Source: Thermonema rossianum DSM 10300
GTDB taxonomy: Bacteria > Bacteroidota > Bacteroidia > Cytophagales > Thermonemataceae
Assembly (NCBI RefSeq): GCF_000426825.1
Contig: NZ_AUGC01000018.1
Span: forward strand, 1 to 47,284
DNA: 47,284 nucleotides
Direction of reading: 5' to 3'
Position 1 is the first letter of the stretch, and each line of letters starts with the position of its first letter. Position numbers and translations under genes: made by a program. Shown piece after piece: positions 1-8,202 of the stretch. The notes below the pieces were generated by a model. The model was given only the letters and a program-made list of their open reading frames with translations, did not search any database and was not told where the DNA came from.

Positions 1-323
1 TCTTCATCCACCGTCAAGATATCGTCTCCGGCCACCGGAGGATCGTTTACATCATTCACCGTGATGTTCAAGGTCGCAGTTGCACAAGCACCGTCATCGT
101 CACATACCTGGTAAACATAGCTGTCCGGACCGTTGTAATCCGCCCCAGGCGTGTAGGTGTAAGTGCCATCAGCATTGATGGTGATCGTACCACCCTGCGC
201 TGTCGTGAACGTGCCCGAAGTGTAGGTCAAGGTACCGTCCACGTCGCTGTCGTTGCCGCTCAAATCGCCGCTGCCCGGTGTGTCTTCATCCACCGTCAAG
301 ATATCGTCTCCGGCCACCGGAGG
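1..323. repeat. Tandem cadherin-like repeat unit, 282-bp period
   Basis: Bases 1-41 and 283-323 are identical (both begin TCTTCATCCACCGTCAAG), giving a 282-bp (94-residue) period inside the surface-protein gene. A more diverged copy follows at about 324-600. Only part of the array is in the window; more units probably lie to the left. Confidence 0.85.
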
Positions 324-2915
324 TGAATTGACCCGGATGTTCAAAGTAGCTGTTGCACAAACGCCATCATCGTCGCAGGCTGTATATACATAACTATCTG
401 TACCTGTGTATCCTGAAGGAGGCGTGTAGGTATAAGAACCGTCTGTATTAATCACCAGTGTGCCCCCTTGTGCCGTAGTAAAGTTCCCCGGCATTGCCGT
501 CAACGGGTCACCGTCGGGGTCTGTGTCATTGGCAAGCAGATTGCCACCACCGGAAGTATTTATGTTTACAACTAAGTTGTCATCCTGCGGGGTTGGCGTA
601 CAGTTGAGCGTTAGTTTAATTTCTGCCACATCATAGCAACCGTTAGCATCTTTTCGCACATAATAACTTCCTGAAGTAGTCACCACAGTGCTGCTCAACG
701 CATTAGTAGCTGCATAGGCATCGGATGAGCTGGTGTAATAGGATAAGGTACCGGTTGTACTGTTGTTGTCTGTCACCGGCACCGTAGCTAAATCAAAGCT
801 GGCAGCACACTGATTGACAGGACTTATTTGCGCTAAATCGGGACAGGGGGTTACAGTTAAAGAGCACCCGGTAATGTCAATAGCTCCATTGGTAGAGTTG
901 TCCGTATAGTCACATTCGCCTACCCCCGAATACAGATTTTCGGGTGGTGAGATGGGGAGGGAAGCATTAGGATTACTTCCGTCATGGTTGATGAGTACAA
1001 AGAGCTGGAAGTTGTTGCCCGGCGGTGAAAACGTAGCCGTAAGTGTAGTGGAACCGGCCGGGGGCACCACTTGGGTAGTCTGGGCAACGTGCAGTACCGG
1101 AGGCGTACCATTGAAGGGATCGCCGCCAAAGAAGGTGATATACACGCCTTCCGGCAAAGCAGCACTGCCGGTATTATAAATGGTCACGGTGACATCTATA
1201 GTCGTGGGACAGTTCGTCAGGTCTATGTCTGTATTAGGGTCAAACGAAATTTGCGCATTGGGCGCGGCATAGGTAGGTATTCCATTCTGCTTGAGAATGG
1301 TGGTTTGCACCAAGAAACGGTTAAAGACATTGTTCACCCCTGCTATGATAGGGTCTTGTTGCATGGCCGGGATGGTACCGTCATCGTTTACATTGGTTAC
1401 AAAGTAGCCATGCTGGTTCCATATTTTTCGTGCCGTAATCCAGGGGCGGTTCAGTGCCCGGTACACCTCAATAAATCCATTATTGGACGAATTACTGGGA
1501 CCGGGCGTTCCTTGTGCCGCAATAATGATTTCGGCCTGGTCATCACCATTGACATCGGCTACCAGTGGGTATTCTGTACGGGTGCCGGAAGCAGAAGGAA
1601 TGGCTGCCAGCTCATACCCATCTGAACCACGCCATATATACAGTGTGGTTTCATCGGAATAAACTACTTCATTGATGCCGTCGCCTTCGAAGTCGAACAG
1701 CGTACTGCCCGTACGCTGAGACCCATCCTGAAGGCTGGACTTGGTCCAAAGTTCTGTTAAAGCACCGGTATTGGCATCGAAGTCGAGGGCTACATATATA
1801 TTCCGGCCGGCAGCACCCAACTCCACATCGCCATCATTATTGAAATCGCCAATATTGATGCGCCCGCCGAAATTGGTATTTGTAATTTTATAGGGCGAGG
1901 GTGTCAATAATGTTTGCGAAAAGGGCTCCCATATATAAATATGTCCCTTGCTCATTACAGCTACATCTGCTTTTTTGTTGCCGTTGAAGTCGGCAATACT
2001 CACAAAACCATCCCCTATGTTGGTTCCCGACACGGTGGCCGCCAACGTCAACGAGCCGCTGTCTTCGTTGGTGCCGTCTCCCAAATCCACCAAATACACC
2101 TCATTACCCACGATTAATTCCAGTCCGTCTGCTTCAGGACCAAAAGCATCCCCTCCGGGCTTGGGGTCCCCGTTTTTAAAGATATCGAAAGCCAAAGGCC
2201 AAGCATCCCTATCGTTGTTTATACTTCCTTCATGTTTACCGCTATTTTTGTTGGCATCGAATGCAACCCAACGCTTACCGGTCAAAGCGTCGAAAATGGC
2301 ATTGCCCACATATACCTCCGGAATGCCATCTTGGTTGAAGTCTGCCAGCTGGGGCGACATCACTGCGGCTTCTGCCGCCAAGCTTGAACTCCATACAGCA
2401 GATGCCATTCCGTATTCGAAACGGTGTATTGTCGCATCGTTGGCTGTTACAAACACATCGCCCAAGCCGTCTTTGTCCACATCGCCCAACGCTACCTGTG
2501 TATATTGGTGTGTTTGAGGACCGGAAAAGGTAAACTTCACCGTGCCATCCCTTCCGTTGAAGACGTATATATTGCCATTTTGGGGATTTTTACCAACCAA
2601 TTCAGGAATCCCGTCGTTGTCCATATCCATCACAAAGACCCCCGAGCGCTGATCCAGGGCTGCCGTACTGACATCGGTCTTAAAAACCAAGCCCATATCA
2701 TAGTACCCCGGAGGTGCAGGGATGTACTGGCAGCCGGGCTCCGGCTGCCCATAGTAAAAACCGGGACAATTGCAGTCCTGCACGTCAAAGCAGTCTACCA
2801 GCCCGTCGCCGTCGTCGTCCACTCCGTTGGAGCAGTTGGTCTCTTGTGCAAAGCCCAGTAGTGGCAGCCAAAACAAGAGCACCAAGGTGATGTACTTGAT
2901 GAGAGGTGTCTTCAT
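1..2915 (-). CDS. Secreted FG-GAP / cadherin-like repeat surface protein (C-terminus beyond window)
   Basis: Open frame read from an ATG at 2915 to the left window edge (971 codons, no stop), so the C-terminus is missing. Residues 1-24 are a signal peptide (MKTPLIKYITLVLLF... ending GFAQ). A short Asp/Gly-rich calcium-type segment follows (NGVDDDGDGLVDC). Residues about 75-480 hold FG-GAP/VCBS-like repeats, recognisable by DxDxDG-type loops (DMDNDGIPE, DVDKDGLGD, DFNQDGIPE, DFNNDGDVE), as in integrin-type propellers. Then come a CARDB-like segment and at least two cadherin/VCBS-like domains with GTYTYTP and DSYVY signatures, the last ones near-identical at DNA level. Proteins of this build in Bacteroidota usually end in a T9SS or gliding-associated sorting domain; that part is not visible. 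Likely an exported adhesin or surface structural protein. It is transcribed in the same direction as the oxyR-like gene upstream, with a 131-bp gap. Confidence 0.88.
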   Translation of the reverse strand, partial: MKTPLIKYITLVLLFWLPLLGFAQETNCSNGVDDDGDGLVDCFDVQDCNCPGFYYGQPEPGCQYIPAPPGYYDMGLVFKTDVSTAALDQRSGVFVMDMDNDGIPELVGKNPQNGNIYVFNGRDGTVKFTFSGPQTHQYTQVALGDVDKDGLGDVFVTANDATIHRFEYGMASAVWSSSLAAEAAVMSPQLADFNQDGIPEVYVGNAIFDALTGKRWVAFDANKNSGKHEGSINNDRDAWPLAFDIFKNGDPKPGGDAFGPEADGLELIVGNEVYLVDLGDGTNEDSGSLTLAATVSGTNIGDGFVSIADFNGNKKADVAVMSKGHIYIWEPFSQTLLTPSPYKITNTNFGGRINIGDFNNDGDVELGAAGRNIYVALDFDANTGALTELWTKSSLQDGSQRTGSTLFDFEGDGINEVVYSDETTLYIWRGSDGYELAAIPSASGTRTEYPLVADVNGDDQAEIIIAAQGTPGPSNSSNNGFIEVYRALNRPWITARKIWNQHGYFVTNVNDDGTIPAMQQDPIIAGVNNVFNRFLVQTTILKQNGIPTYAAPNAQISFDPNTDIDLTNCPTTIDVTVTIYNTGSAALPEGVYITFFGGDPFNGTPPVLHVAQTTQVVPPAGSTTLTATFSPPGNNFQLFVLINHDGSNPNASLPISPPENLYSGVGECDYTDNSTNGAIDITGCSLTVTPCPDLAQISPVNQCAASFDLATVPVTDNNSTTGTLSYYTSSSDAYAATNALSSTVVTTSGSYYVRKDANGCYDVAEIKLTLNCTPTPQDDNLVVNINTSGGGNLLANDTDPDGDPLTAMPGNFTTAQGGTLVINTDGSYTYTPPSGYTGTDSYVYTACDDDGVCATATLNIRVNSPPVAGDDILTVDEDTPGSGDLSGNDSDVDGTLTYTSGTFTTAQGGTITINADGTYTYTPGADYNGPDSYVYQVCDDDGACATATLNITVNDVNDPPVAGDDILTVDE

Positions 2916-3001
2916 AAACATTTATTTTTTGTGTTTGCTCTAAACTTAAATACTTACCGAATACAGGACTGCGCTTTTCGCTTAAGGATACACTCTCCAA
3001 G

Positions 3002-3033
3002 GACGAACGAACACTTTTAATCGACGAACGAAC
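3002..3033 (-). promoter_or_regulatory. Two 11-bp direct repeats upstream of the surface-protein gene
   Basis: GACGAACGAAC occurs at 3002-3012 and again at 3023-3033, a 21-bp period (two helical turns), 87-118 bp before the start of the surface-protein gene. Directly repeated sites spaced by about two turns are the layout used by LytTR-type regulators, and a LytTR regulator is coded at 8780-9514; the link is inference only. Could also be a chance repeat. Confidence 0.3.
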
Positions 3034-3046
3034 GCCGCCCGGTCAC

Positions 3047-3973
3047 TCATCGCCACTCTACCTTACGGTATGCTTTGGCTTCCTTCAGGCTATCGGGCAC
3101 CAGGCTGCGCAGCAAGGCATGAATAGAAGCCAACAACTGCTCTTTGATAAACGAGCGGTGAACGATGAGGCTTACTTCCCGCACGGCATCGCCCTCTTGA
3201 ATAGGGCGCACAGGTGCGCCGGCTTCGTGCAACACACTCAGATAAGGCACCAAAGTATATCCCAAGCCTTCTTTGACCATATTTTTCAACGTTTCTATGC
3301 TTCCGGCCGACAACTCAAAAACAGCCGGCCTTTCACGATGCGCTTGCCCGCACAAACGCAAGGCTTGCTCCCTAAAACAGTGCCCCTCCTGCAACAAGAG
3401 CAGTCTTTGTTCTGCCAGGTCATCTAATGTTATTTCTTTTTTTGCCAACAACAAACTATTGGCCGGCAAATAGAGCAAAAAAGGTTCATAGAACACAGGC
3501 ACTTCCCGCAAGTCCGCTTCATTGAGGGGCGTTACTGCCAGTGCCCAATCCAGGTCGCCACTGCGCAACCCTTCTATGATGCGTCCCGTGGTCATTTCCT
3601 GTATTTCGAAGAAGGCTTCCGGATAGCGGCTGCTCCACTCCTTCAAAAAACGAGGCAACAGGTAAGGTGCCAAGGTAGGAATGACCCCCACTCGGTAGTA
3701 CCCTTCCAGGCGATTACGCTCTTCGGACACCCATGCCCGCAGTTGACTCAACTCGTTCCAAATACGCTTGGCTTTTTCTACTACAATATGCCCGTGTTCG
3801 GTGGGTTCTACGGGGCGTTTGCTGCGATCAAAGATCTGAAAGCCGATTTCTTCTTCCAGCTTTTTCAGTTGCATGGTCAGAGTAGGCTGTGTAACGCAGC
3901 AAGCTTCGGCTGCCTTGGCAAAGTGGCGGTGCTCGTCTAAGGCTACCAAATAGTGAATTTGTTGCAAATTCAT
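3047..3973 (-). CDS. oxyR: OxyR-type LysR family peroxide-sensing regulator
   Basis: 308 residues from an ATG at 3973. A longer frame to 4066 exists, but it would run through the terminator hairpin at 4028-4060 and add 31 residues not typical of the family. N-terminal winged helix-turn-helix (residues 1-60, MNLQQIHYLVALDEHRHFAK), then a LysR substrate-binding domain. The redox motif GHCFREQALRLC places cysteines at residues 199 and 208, the same numbers as the disulfide pair of E. coli OxyR, so peroxide sensing through a reversible disulfide is well supported. No catalase or peroxiredoxin gene is adjacent; its targets are presumably elsewhere. Bacteroidota OxyR proteins commonly activate katA/ahpCF/dps regulons (family knowledge). 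Confidence 0.9.
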   Translation of the reverse strand: MNLQQIHYLVALDEHRHFAKAAEACCVTQPTLTMQLKKLEEEIGFQIFDRSKRPVEPTEHGHIVVEKAKRIWNELSQLRAWVSEERNRLEGYYRVGVIPTLAPYLLPRFLKEWSSRYPEAFFEIQEMTTGRIIEGLRSGDLDWALAVTPLNEADLREVPVFYEPFLLYLPANSLLLAKKEITLDDLAEQRLLLLQEGHCFREQALRLCGQAHRERPAVFELSAGSIETLKNMVKEGLGYTLVPYLSVLHEAGAPVRPIQEGDAVREVSLIVHRSFIKEQLLASIHALLRSLVPDSLKEAKAYRKVEWR

Positions 3974-4027
3974 AGCGCTAAAATAACTTTCATTTATACC
4001 AACAACAAAAACATAATCAAAAAAAAT

Positions 4028-4060
4028 ATCAAAAGCAGCCCACTGCGGACCGCTTTTGAT
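4028..4060 (-). terminator. Hairpin terminator of the SCO/cytochrome c operon
   Basis: Perfect 9-bp stem 4028-4036 / 4052-4060 (ATCAAAAGC / GCTTTTGAT) with a 15-base loop that can itself fold (GCAG-TGGG-CTGC on the minus strand). Read on the minus strand it is followed by ATATTTTTTTT, as expected for intrinsic termination just after the cytochrome gene. Confidence 0.7.
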
Positions 4061-4087
4061 TAGCAAGGCTGGGGTTCACTCCCGGCT

Positions 4088-4504
4088 TTATTCCTTACAC
4101 TGCTGCAAGTCTTTTTTTATTTGCGCCGGGGAGCGGTCGGGCAAGTCGTTGTCCCAAGCAGTCAGTACATAATTTACGATGTTGGCTATTTCCACCTCCG
4201 ACAGTTGCGGATTTGCCGGCATGGGTTGGTTGAATGTTTTGCCATTTACCACCACTTCGCCCTGCATGCCATAGCGGATGATGCAAGCTATGCGGCCAGG
4301 ATACTTCTGTACAAAATCAGAGGCATTCAGTGGCGGAATCAATTGGCGTAGGCCTTCGCCTTGGTCGCCATGACAGCTTGCGCAATGCCGGGTATAAAGC
4401 GCCTTGCCCTTATGCTCTCCGCTGAACACATACAAATTCAGTAAAAATAAAGCAACGAAGAGCAAAGGAATCAGGCTCCACCACCATATTTCATTTTTCA
4501 TCAT
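4088..4504 (-). CDS. Membrane-anchored mono-haem cytochrome c
   Basis: 138 residues. An uncleaved or signal-anchor hydrophobic helix (residues 8-27) precedes one class I cytochrome c fold with the haem-binding motif CASCH at residues 41-45. The distal ligand is probably Met95 in the FNQPMPANPQLS segment. Two in-frame ATGs (4504 and 4501) are possible; both overlap the 3' end of the SCO gene (11-14 bases), so the two are translationally coupled. Likely a periplasm-facing electron carrier in respiration, feeding or receiving electrons near a copper oxidase. Followed by a strong hairpin terminator. Confidence 0.88.
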   Translation of the reverse strand: MMKNEIWWWSLIPLLFVALFLLNLYVFSGEHKGKALYTRHCASCHGDQGEGLRQLIPPLNASDFVQKYPGRIACIIRYGMQGEVVVNGKTFNQPMPANPQLSEVEIANIVNYVLTAWDNDLPDRSPAQIKKDLQQCKE

Positions 4505-5147
4505 GGACAGAGGCGTTTTCTTTCAGCAACAGTTCAATGTCTTCTATCAGTTTTTTTGTGTCTTCCGGGTCAGTGCCGTTGTACACGCCACGAATATGGC
4601 GTTGCCCATCTACCAGAATCAAAGCGCCACTGTGTATGTAACCACCGGGCGCCGCCGGGTCCTCGCCGGCAGTAACCATATAATATTCTGCAATATCATA
4701 AATATCTTCGCGCTTGCCCGTGACAAAATGCCACTTAGGTGCCGACACCCCCAGTTTTTCGGCATAAGCTTTTAAAACAGGCACCGAATCGTATTTGGTA
4801 TCGATGCTGTGTGAGAGCAAAAGCACGCGCTCGTCGTCTTGAAAGTGCTCATATACTTTCAGCATTTCTGCCGACATTTTCGGGCAAATGGTTGGGCAGG
4901 TGGTAAAAAAGAAGTCAGCCACATATACTTTGCCTGCAAAATCTTTGTCCGTGATGGTTTGCCCTTCCTGATTGACAAACCGGAAAGGGGGAATTTGATG
5001 GTAAACGGTATCTACACCGCTGCCGTCTTCTTTGGCTACCACCTTCTTTTCACCCAGATAAGGCAGGCGGCGCTCTTCTTGTTTGCATGCCACGCATGCC
5101 AGCAAAAGTCCGGCTACCCAAAATGTTTTTTTCAAGCTGTATTTCAT
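4491..5147 (-). CDS. SCO1/SenC family copper chaperone lipoprotein
   Basis: 218 residues. Signal sequence with a lipobox (LLAC18 or CVAC21 as the lipidated Cys). Thioredoxin-like SCO fold with the copper-binding CPTIC pair (Cys84 and Cys88) and the third ligand His172 in GYIHSGA. SCO proteins deliver copper to, or reduce the CuA cysteines of, cytochrome c oxidase subunit II. The oxidase itself is not in the window. First or second gene of a three-gene minus-strand run: lipoprotein (5152-5592), SCO, cytochrome c, with 4 bases between the first two and an overlap between the last two. Confidence 0.92.
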   Translation of the reverse strand: MKYSLKKTFWVAGLLLACVACKQEERRLPYLGEKKVVAKEDGSGVDTVYHQIPPFRFVNQEGQTITDKDFAGKVYVADFFFTTCPTICPKMSAEMLKVYEHFQDDERVLLLSHSIDTKYDSVPVLKAYAEKLGVSAPKWHFVTGKREDIYDIAEYYMVTAGEDPAAPGGYIHSGALILVDGQRHIRGVYNGTDPEDTKKLIEDIELLLKENASVHDEK

Positions 5148-5151
5148 GCTT

Positions 5152-5592
5152 TTATTCCGGTTTGGTTTGTTTCAAAGAGTCCAAAAAAGCTTTGCTCTGT
5201 TCGATAGCTTCTTCCATCTGCAGCCCTACGCTCTTGATTTTTTCTTTTTCCTGCTCAAAAAACCGAAGCAGCTCCTCCTCAGAGGCGCCTTCCGGTTTGC
5301 GGTATTCGCGCATCCAGCGCATCATGGCTTCTTCAGCTTCATCAAGCGAGCGAGCATATACAGCCACCCGGCTACTGTCCACACCCAAAGAATCGCGGCT
5401 GTACAGCAGTTGTTTGTGAAGCCGGTGAATTTCGCCCATGCGCACCATAATGCTGTCGTGCAATTGCTCTACTTCCTGCCGGGCCACGTCTGCCCGGCTT
5501 TGTGCCTTTTCTGCTTCCTGTTGCTCATTGTTTGTTCCACAGGCAAAGAAAGCAGCTGCCAAGAATACGAATGCAATTTTTTTAAAAAACAT
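5152..5592 (-). CDS. Small coiled-coil lipoprotein, unknown function
   Basis: 146 residues from ATG 5592 (a longer frame to 5646 has no signal-peptide logic). MFFKKIAFVFLAAAFFACG is a lipoprotein signal with lipidation at the Cys before GTN. The rest is almost wholly helical and charged (residues 25-140, rich in E, K, Q and heptad-like spacing) and likely forms a coiled coil. No catalytic motif is seen. It begins the operon with the SCO chaperone and cytochrome c, so a periplasmic structural or assembly role near respiratory complexes is possible, but this rests only on position. Confidence 0.75.
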   Translation of the reverse strand: MFFKKIAFVFLAAAFFACGTNNEQQEAEKAQSRADVARQEVEQLHDSIMVRMGEIHRLHKQLLYSRDSLGVDSSRVAVYARSLDEAEEAMMRWMREYRKPEGASEEELLRFFEQEKEKIKSVGLQMEEAIEQSKAFLDSLKQTKPE

Positions 5593-5678
5593 AATCTTCC
5601 GGTTTGTTAACAAGGCAAAACTATGAAAAGTTACAAGCCCGGCCAATGATGGTACTCTATTTTACAGGGCAAGGCTCT

Positions 5679-5715
5679 AAAAAAACAAAGACCGGCAACC
5701 TTACGGCTGCCGGTC
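5679..5715 (-). terminator. Intrinsic terminator of nhaC
   Basis: Stem GACCGGCA (5690-5697) pairs with TGCCGGTC (5708-5715) around a 10-base loop. On the minus strand the hairpin is followed by TTTGTTTTTTT. It sits 16 bases after the nhaC stop codon. Confidence 0.85.
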
Positions 5716-5731
5716 CTTCACGGCTTTTCCA

Positions 5732-7222
5732 CTACCAGGTAATTTCTATGTCTTTGGCCACCGGTGATTCATCCTTTGCTTCTTCCAAACGACGTATTTT
5801 TATATTCAGAAAACCAAACAACATGGTCATCAGAGGGCTTAAAATACAGAAGAAAGCAAAAGGCGCATAGGTAAGCGTGGCTACGCCCAACACCGACGAT
5901 TGTGTGGCCCCGCAAGTGTTCCAGGGTACCAGTACCGAAGTAACCGTGCCCGAGTCTTCCAAGGTGCGGCTCAGGTTTTCGGGTGCCAGGCCGCGCTTCC
6001 GGTAAGTGTCGGCAAACATACGCCCCGGCACAACTATAGACAAGTATTGGTCAGAGGCCGTAATGTTGAAAAAGATACAAGTGCCGGCCGTAGAGGCAAT
6101 AAGCGCCCCGGTAGAATGCGCCAAACGTACAATACGCCGGGTGATGGCCTCAAGCATGCGGCTCGATTCCATGATTCCCCCAAATACCATAGCCGATAAT
6201 ATCAGCCAAATGGTGGGCAACATGCCGGCCATCCCTTTTGTGCTCAGCAGCTCTGTTACCACGGGCTCGGGCGTTTCTATTTGCATGCTTGTATAAATAG
6301 ACTTCATCAGTACTTCATAATAGACTTTCCAGGAGTTGACGCCGCCCCCCAATTCCACTATCAATTGAGGTTGTGCCAACAGCGCCGCCAGTGCGCCCAA
6401 TAAAGTACCCGCCAGCAGGGAAGGCAAGGCCGGTACCCCCTTCACTATCATGAAAATAACAATCAGAGGCACCACCAGCAGGCTCCAGTGAATCCAAAAC
6501 TTTGTTTCTATTGCTTTCAGAATATGGCTTACATCTACTGCTTGGTCTGCCACTTCCAGGTTGAAGCCCCAAATCAAAAAGATAATGAGTGTGATTGTGA
6601 TGGAAGGAATGGTGGTGTAGGTCATGTAGCGAATGTGCGTAAACAAGTCGGTGCCGGCCACCGCCGGTGCCAGGTTGGTAGTGTCGGAAAGGGGCGACAT
6701 CTTATCGCCAAAGTAAGCCCCGGAAATGATAGCCCCGGCAATAACACCTTCTTCCAAGCCCAAGGCTTTGCCTATACCCAACAGGGCAATACCCACCGTG
6801 GCAATGGTGGACCAGGAGCTGCCGGTAGCCAGCGAAACCACTGCGCTGATAACACAAGCGGCAAATAAGAATATGGTCGGATTCAGGATTTTCAAGCCGT
6901 AATAAATCATGGTAGGCACCACCCCACTAATCATCCAAGTGCCGGCCAAGGAGCCAATGAGCAGCAGTATAAGAATAGCCCCCATCGAAGAGTCGATGCT
7001 TTTCAGGATGCCGGCCCGCATGACTTTCCACGACACTCCTTGTGTGCCGGCGAGCAAAGCAGCCACTGCCCCGGACAATATCAAAACAATTTGATTGGAA
7101 CCGCTCAAACCGTCATCACCAAAAATACTGATATTAATGCTCAGCAAGCCTATTAAAAAAAGGATGGGAAGCAAAGCTATGCTCAAAGGGGGAACAGGTG
7201 TAGAGTTTTGTTCATTCATCAT
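5732..7222 (-). CDS. nhaC: NhaC-family Na+/H+ antiporter
   Basis: About 496 residues from ATG 7222 (ATGs at 7228 and 7219 are equally possible; the frame stays open to 7357 but that extension runs into the DUF58 gene and past the promoter-like element at 7268). About 11-12 membrane helices. The family core is visible: GSSWSTIATVGIALLGIG, the GAIISGAYFGDKMSPLSDTTNLAPA segment (Asp in GDKMSPLSDTTN is the hallmark of NhaC transporters) and VPWNTCGA near the C-terminus. It exchanges cytoplasmic Na+ for protons, serving pH and sodium homeostasis. Transcribed alone, with its own promoter-like box and terminator. Confidence 0.92.
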   Translation of the reverse strand: MMNEQNSTPVPPLSIALLPILFLIGLLSINISIFGDDGLSGSNQIVLILSGAVAALLAGTQGVSWKVMRAGILKSIDSSMGAILILLLIGSLAGTWMISGVVPTMIYYGLKILNPTIFLFAACVISAVVSLATGSSWSTIATVGIALLGIGKALGLEEGVIAGAIISGAYFGDKMSPLSDTTNLAPAVAGTDLFTHIRYMTYTTIPSITITLIIFLIWGFNLEVADQAVDVSHILKAIETKFWIHWSLLVVPLIVIFMIVKGVPALPSLLAGTLLGALAALLAQPQLIVELGGGVNSWKVYYEVLMKSIYTSMQIETPEPVVTELLSTKGMAGMLPTIWLILSAMVFGGIMESSRMLEAITRRIVRLAHSTGALIASTAGTCIFFNITASDQYLSIVVPGRMFADTYRKRGLAPENLSRTLEDSGTVTSVLVPWNTCGATQSSVLGVATLTYAPFAFFCILSPLMTMLFGFLNIKIRRLEEAKDESPVAKDIEITW

Positions 7223-7267
7223 TGGCATTTGATTTTGAAAAGCACATTTTTTAAGTAAAAATCTTTG

Positions 7268-7275
7268 CAAAGGTA
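7268..7275 (-). promoter_or_regulatory. Bacteroidota-type -7 box for nhaC
   Basis: On the minus strand TACCTTTG fits the Bacteroidota -7 consensus TAnnTTTG. It lies about 50 bases before the nhaC ATGs and between nhaC and the end of the DUF58 gene. A TTTG at 7303-7300 is somewhat too far for an ideal -33 element. Confidence 0.45.
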
Positions 7276-7298
7276 AAAATTTAGTCTGTAAAGTACTA

Positions 7299-8159
7299 TC
7301 AAAGCTGAATAAACAACTGCGAGAGGGCGCGCTCATAAGGCCGTCCGGTATGCACATGGGCTATGCGGGCAGGTCCCCGCTTCACCAGGGCATCCAAGTG
7401 GCGGCAGCGCTGTTCAAAAAAGCGGCGGTATGCCTCCTGCTCCTGCTTTTTGTTGAAATACAAATATTGCCGGACGGGCGCTTCCAAGGCTTTGGCCGGT
7501 GCCACACCCACCGGGGGCAAGCTGTAGTGGCTCTCATCGAACAAGTGCACCAAATACAGTTCATGAAAGGAAAGCAAGGCACCCAAGTCGCGAAATTGCC
7601 GCAACGGATGAATAAAATCCGAAACAACAATGACAACCGAATGGCGGCGCAGGCGCCGGCAAGCCTGTTGCCAAGAGAAATAAGCATCCTCCTGTGCAGG
7701 GGCATAGCCCCACAACCTTTCGAGTGCAGCCATCAAGGCATGGTGCTTACGCAGCGCCGGGAAAACAGCCGGTGCGGTCGTCTGTGCCCCCAGCAAGGTA
7801 ACCTCACAGCGCTCACGCAGGCTCAACCACATCAAGACAGCCGCAATCTCACGGGCTGTCTGCCACTTCTGCATTGACGGATAAGCCATGGAGGCGCTCA
7901 TGTCCAAAAGGATATACACGCTCAGCTCGCGCTCTTCCTTGTATTCCTTCAAAAACACCCCGTGCCCTTTGGCCGATGCCATCCAGTCGATATAACGCAC
8001 ATCGTCGCCATACTGATATTCGCGCAGGGCAGTAAACTCCAAACCGCTGCCTTTAAAAAAAGAACGGTAGTTCCCTTTCAGCTCATTGAACACATTACGC
8101 CGGATGGATAACTCTATTTTTTTTATTTTCGCAACTATATGGTGAAGGTGCTCCTGCAT
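7299..8159 (-). CDS. DUF58 domain protein (von Willebrand A-like)
   Basis: 286 residues. The DUF58 signature is clear: GSGLEFTALREYQYGDDVRYIDW (residues about 37-59, given in two parts: GSGLEFTALREYQYGD and DVRYIDW), followed by a vWA-like fold whose MIDAS motif is D86-M-S-A-S-M. Family members sit beside MoxR-type AAA+ ATPases and Bat proteins and are thought to take part in protein-complex maturation or stress tolerance; here no moxR or bat gene is adjacent. Cytoplasmic, no signal peptide. Divergent from the DUF4296 gene with only 43 bases between the start codons, so the two promoters must overlap. Confidence 0.88.
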   Translation of the reverse strand: MQEHLHHIVAKIKKIELSIRRNVFNELKGNYRSFFKGSGLEFTALREYQYGDDVRYIDWMASAKGHGVFLKEYKEERELSVYILLDMSASMAYPSMQKWQTAREIAAVLMWLSLRERCEVTLLGAQTTAPAVFPALRKHHALMAALERLWGYAPAQEDAYFSWQQACRRLRRHSVVIVVSDFIHPLRQFRDLGALLSFHELYLVHLFDESHYSLPPVGVAPAKALEAPVRQYLYFNKKQEQEAYRRFFEQRCRHLDALVKRGPARIAHVHTGRPYERALSQLFIQL

Positions 8160-8202
8160 CGTCTGCTTTTATTCTATTTTCAACAGATTTATCTTGTGCA
8201 AG

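Noticed and set aside
1071-2861. Several + strand open frames (up to 189 codons) at the left end
   Set aside because: They lie antisense to the FG-GAP protein frame, which is continuous from 2915 to base 1 with clear signal peptide and calcium-loop repeats.
3974-4066. 31-residue N-terminal extension of OxyR
   Set aside because: It would translate through the upstream terminator hairpin, and the family starts at MNLQQIHYL; Cys199/Cys208 numbering also fits the shorter form.
7223-7357. N-terminal extension of NhaC into the DUF58 gene
   Set aside because: It passes a -7 promoter box and overlaps another gene; the family N-terminus fits the ATGs at 7219-7228.
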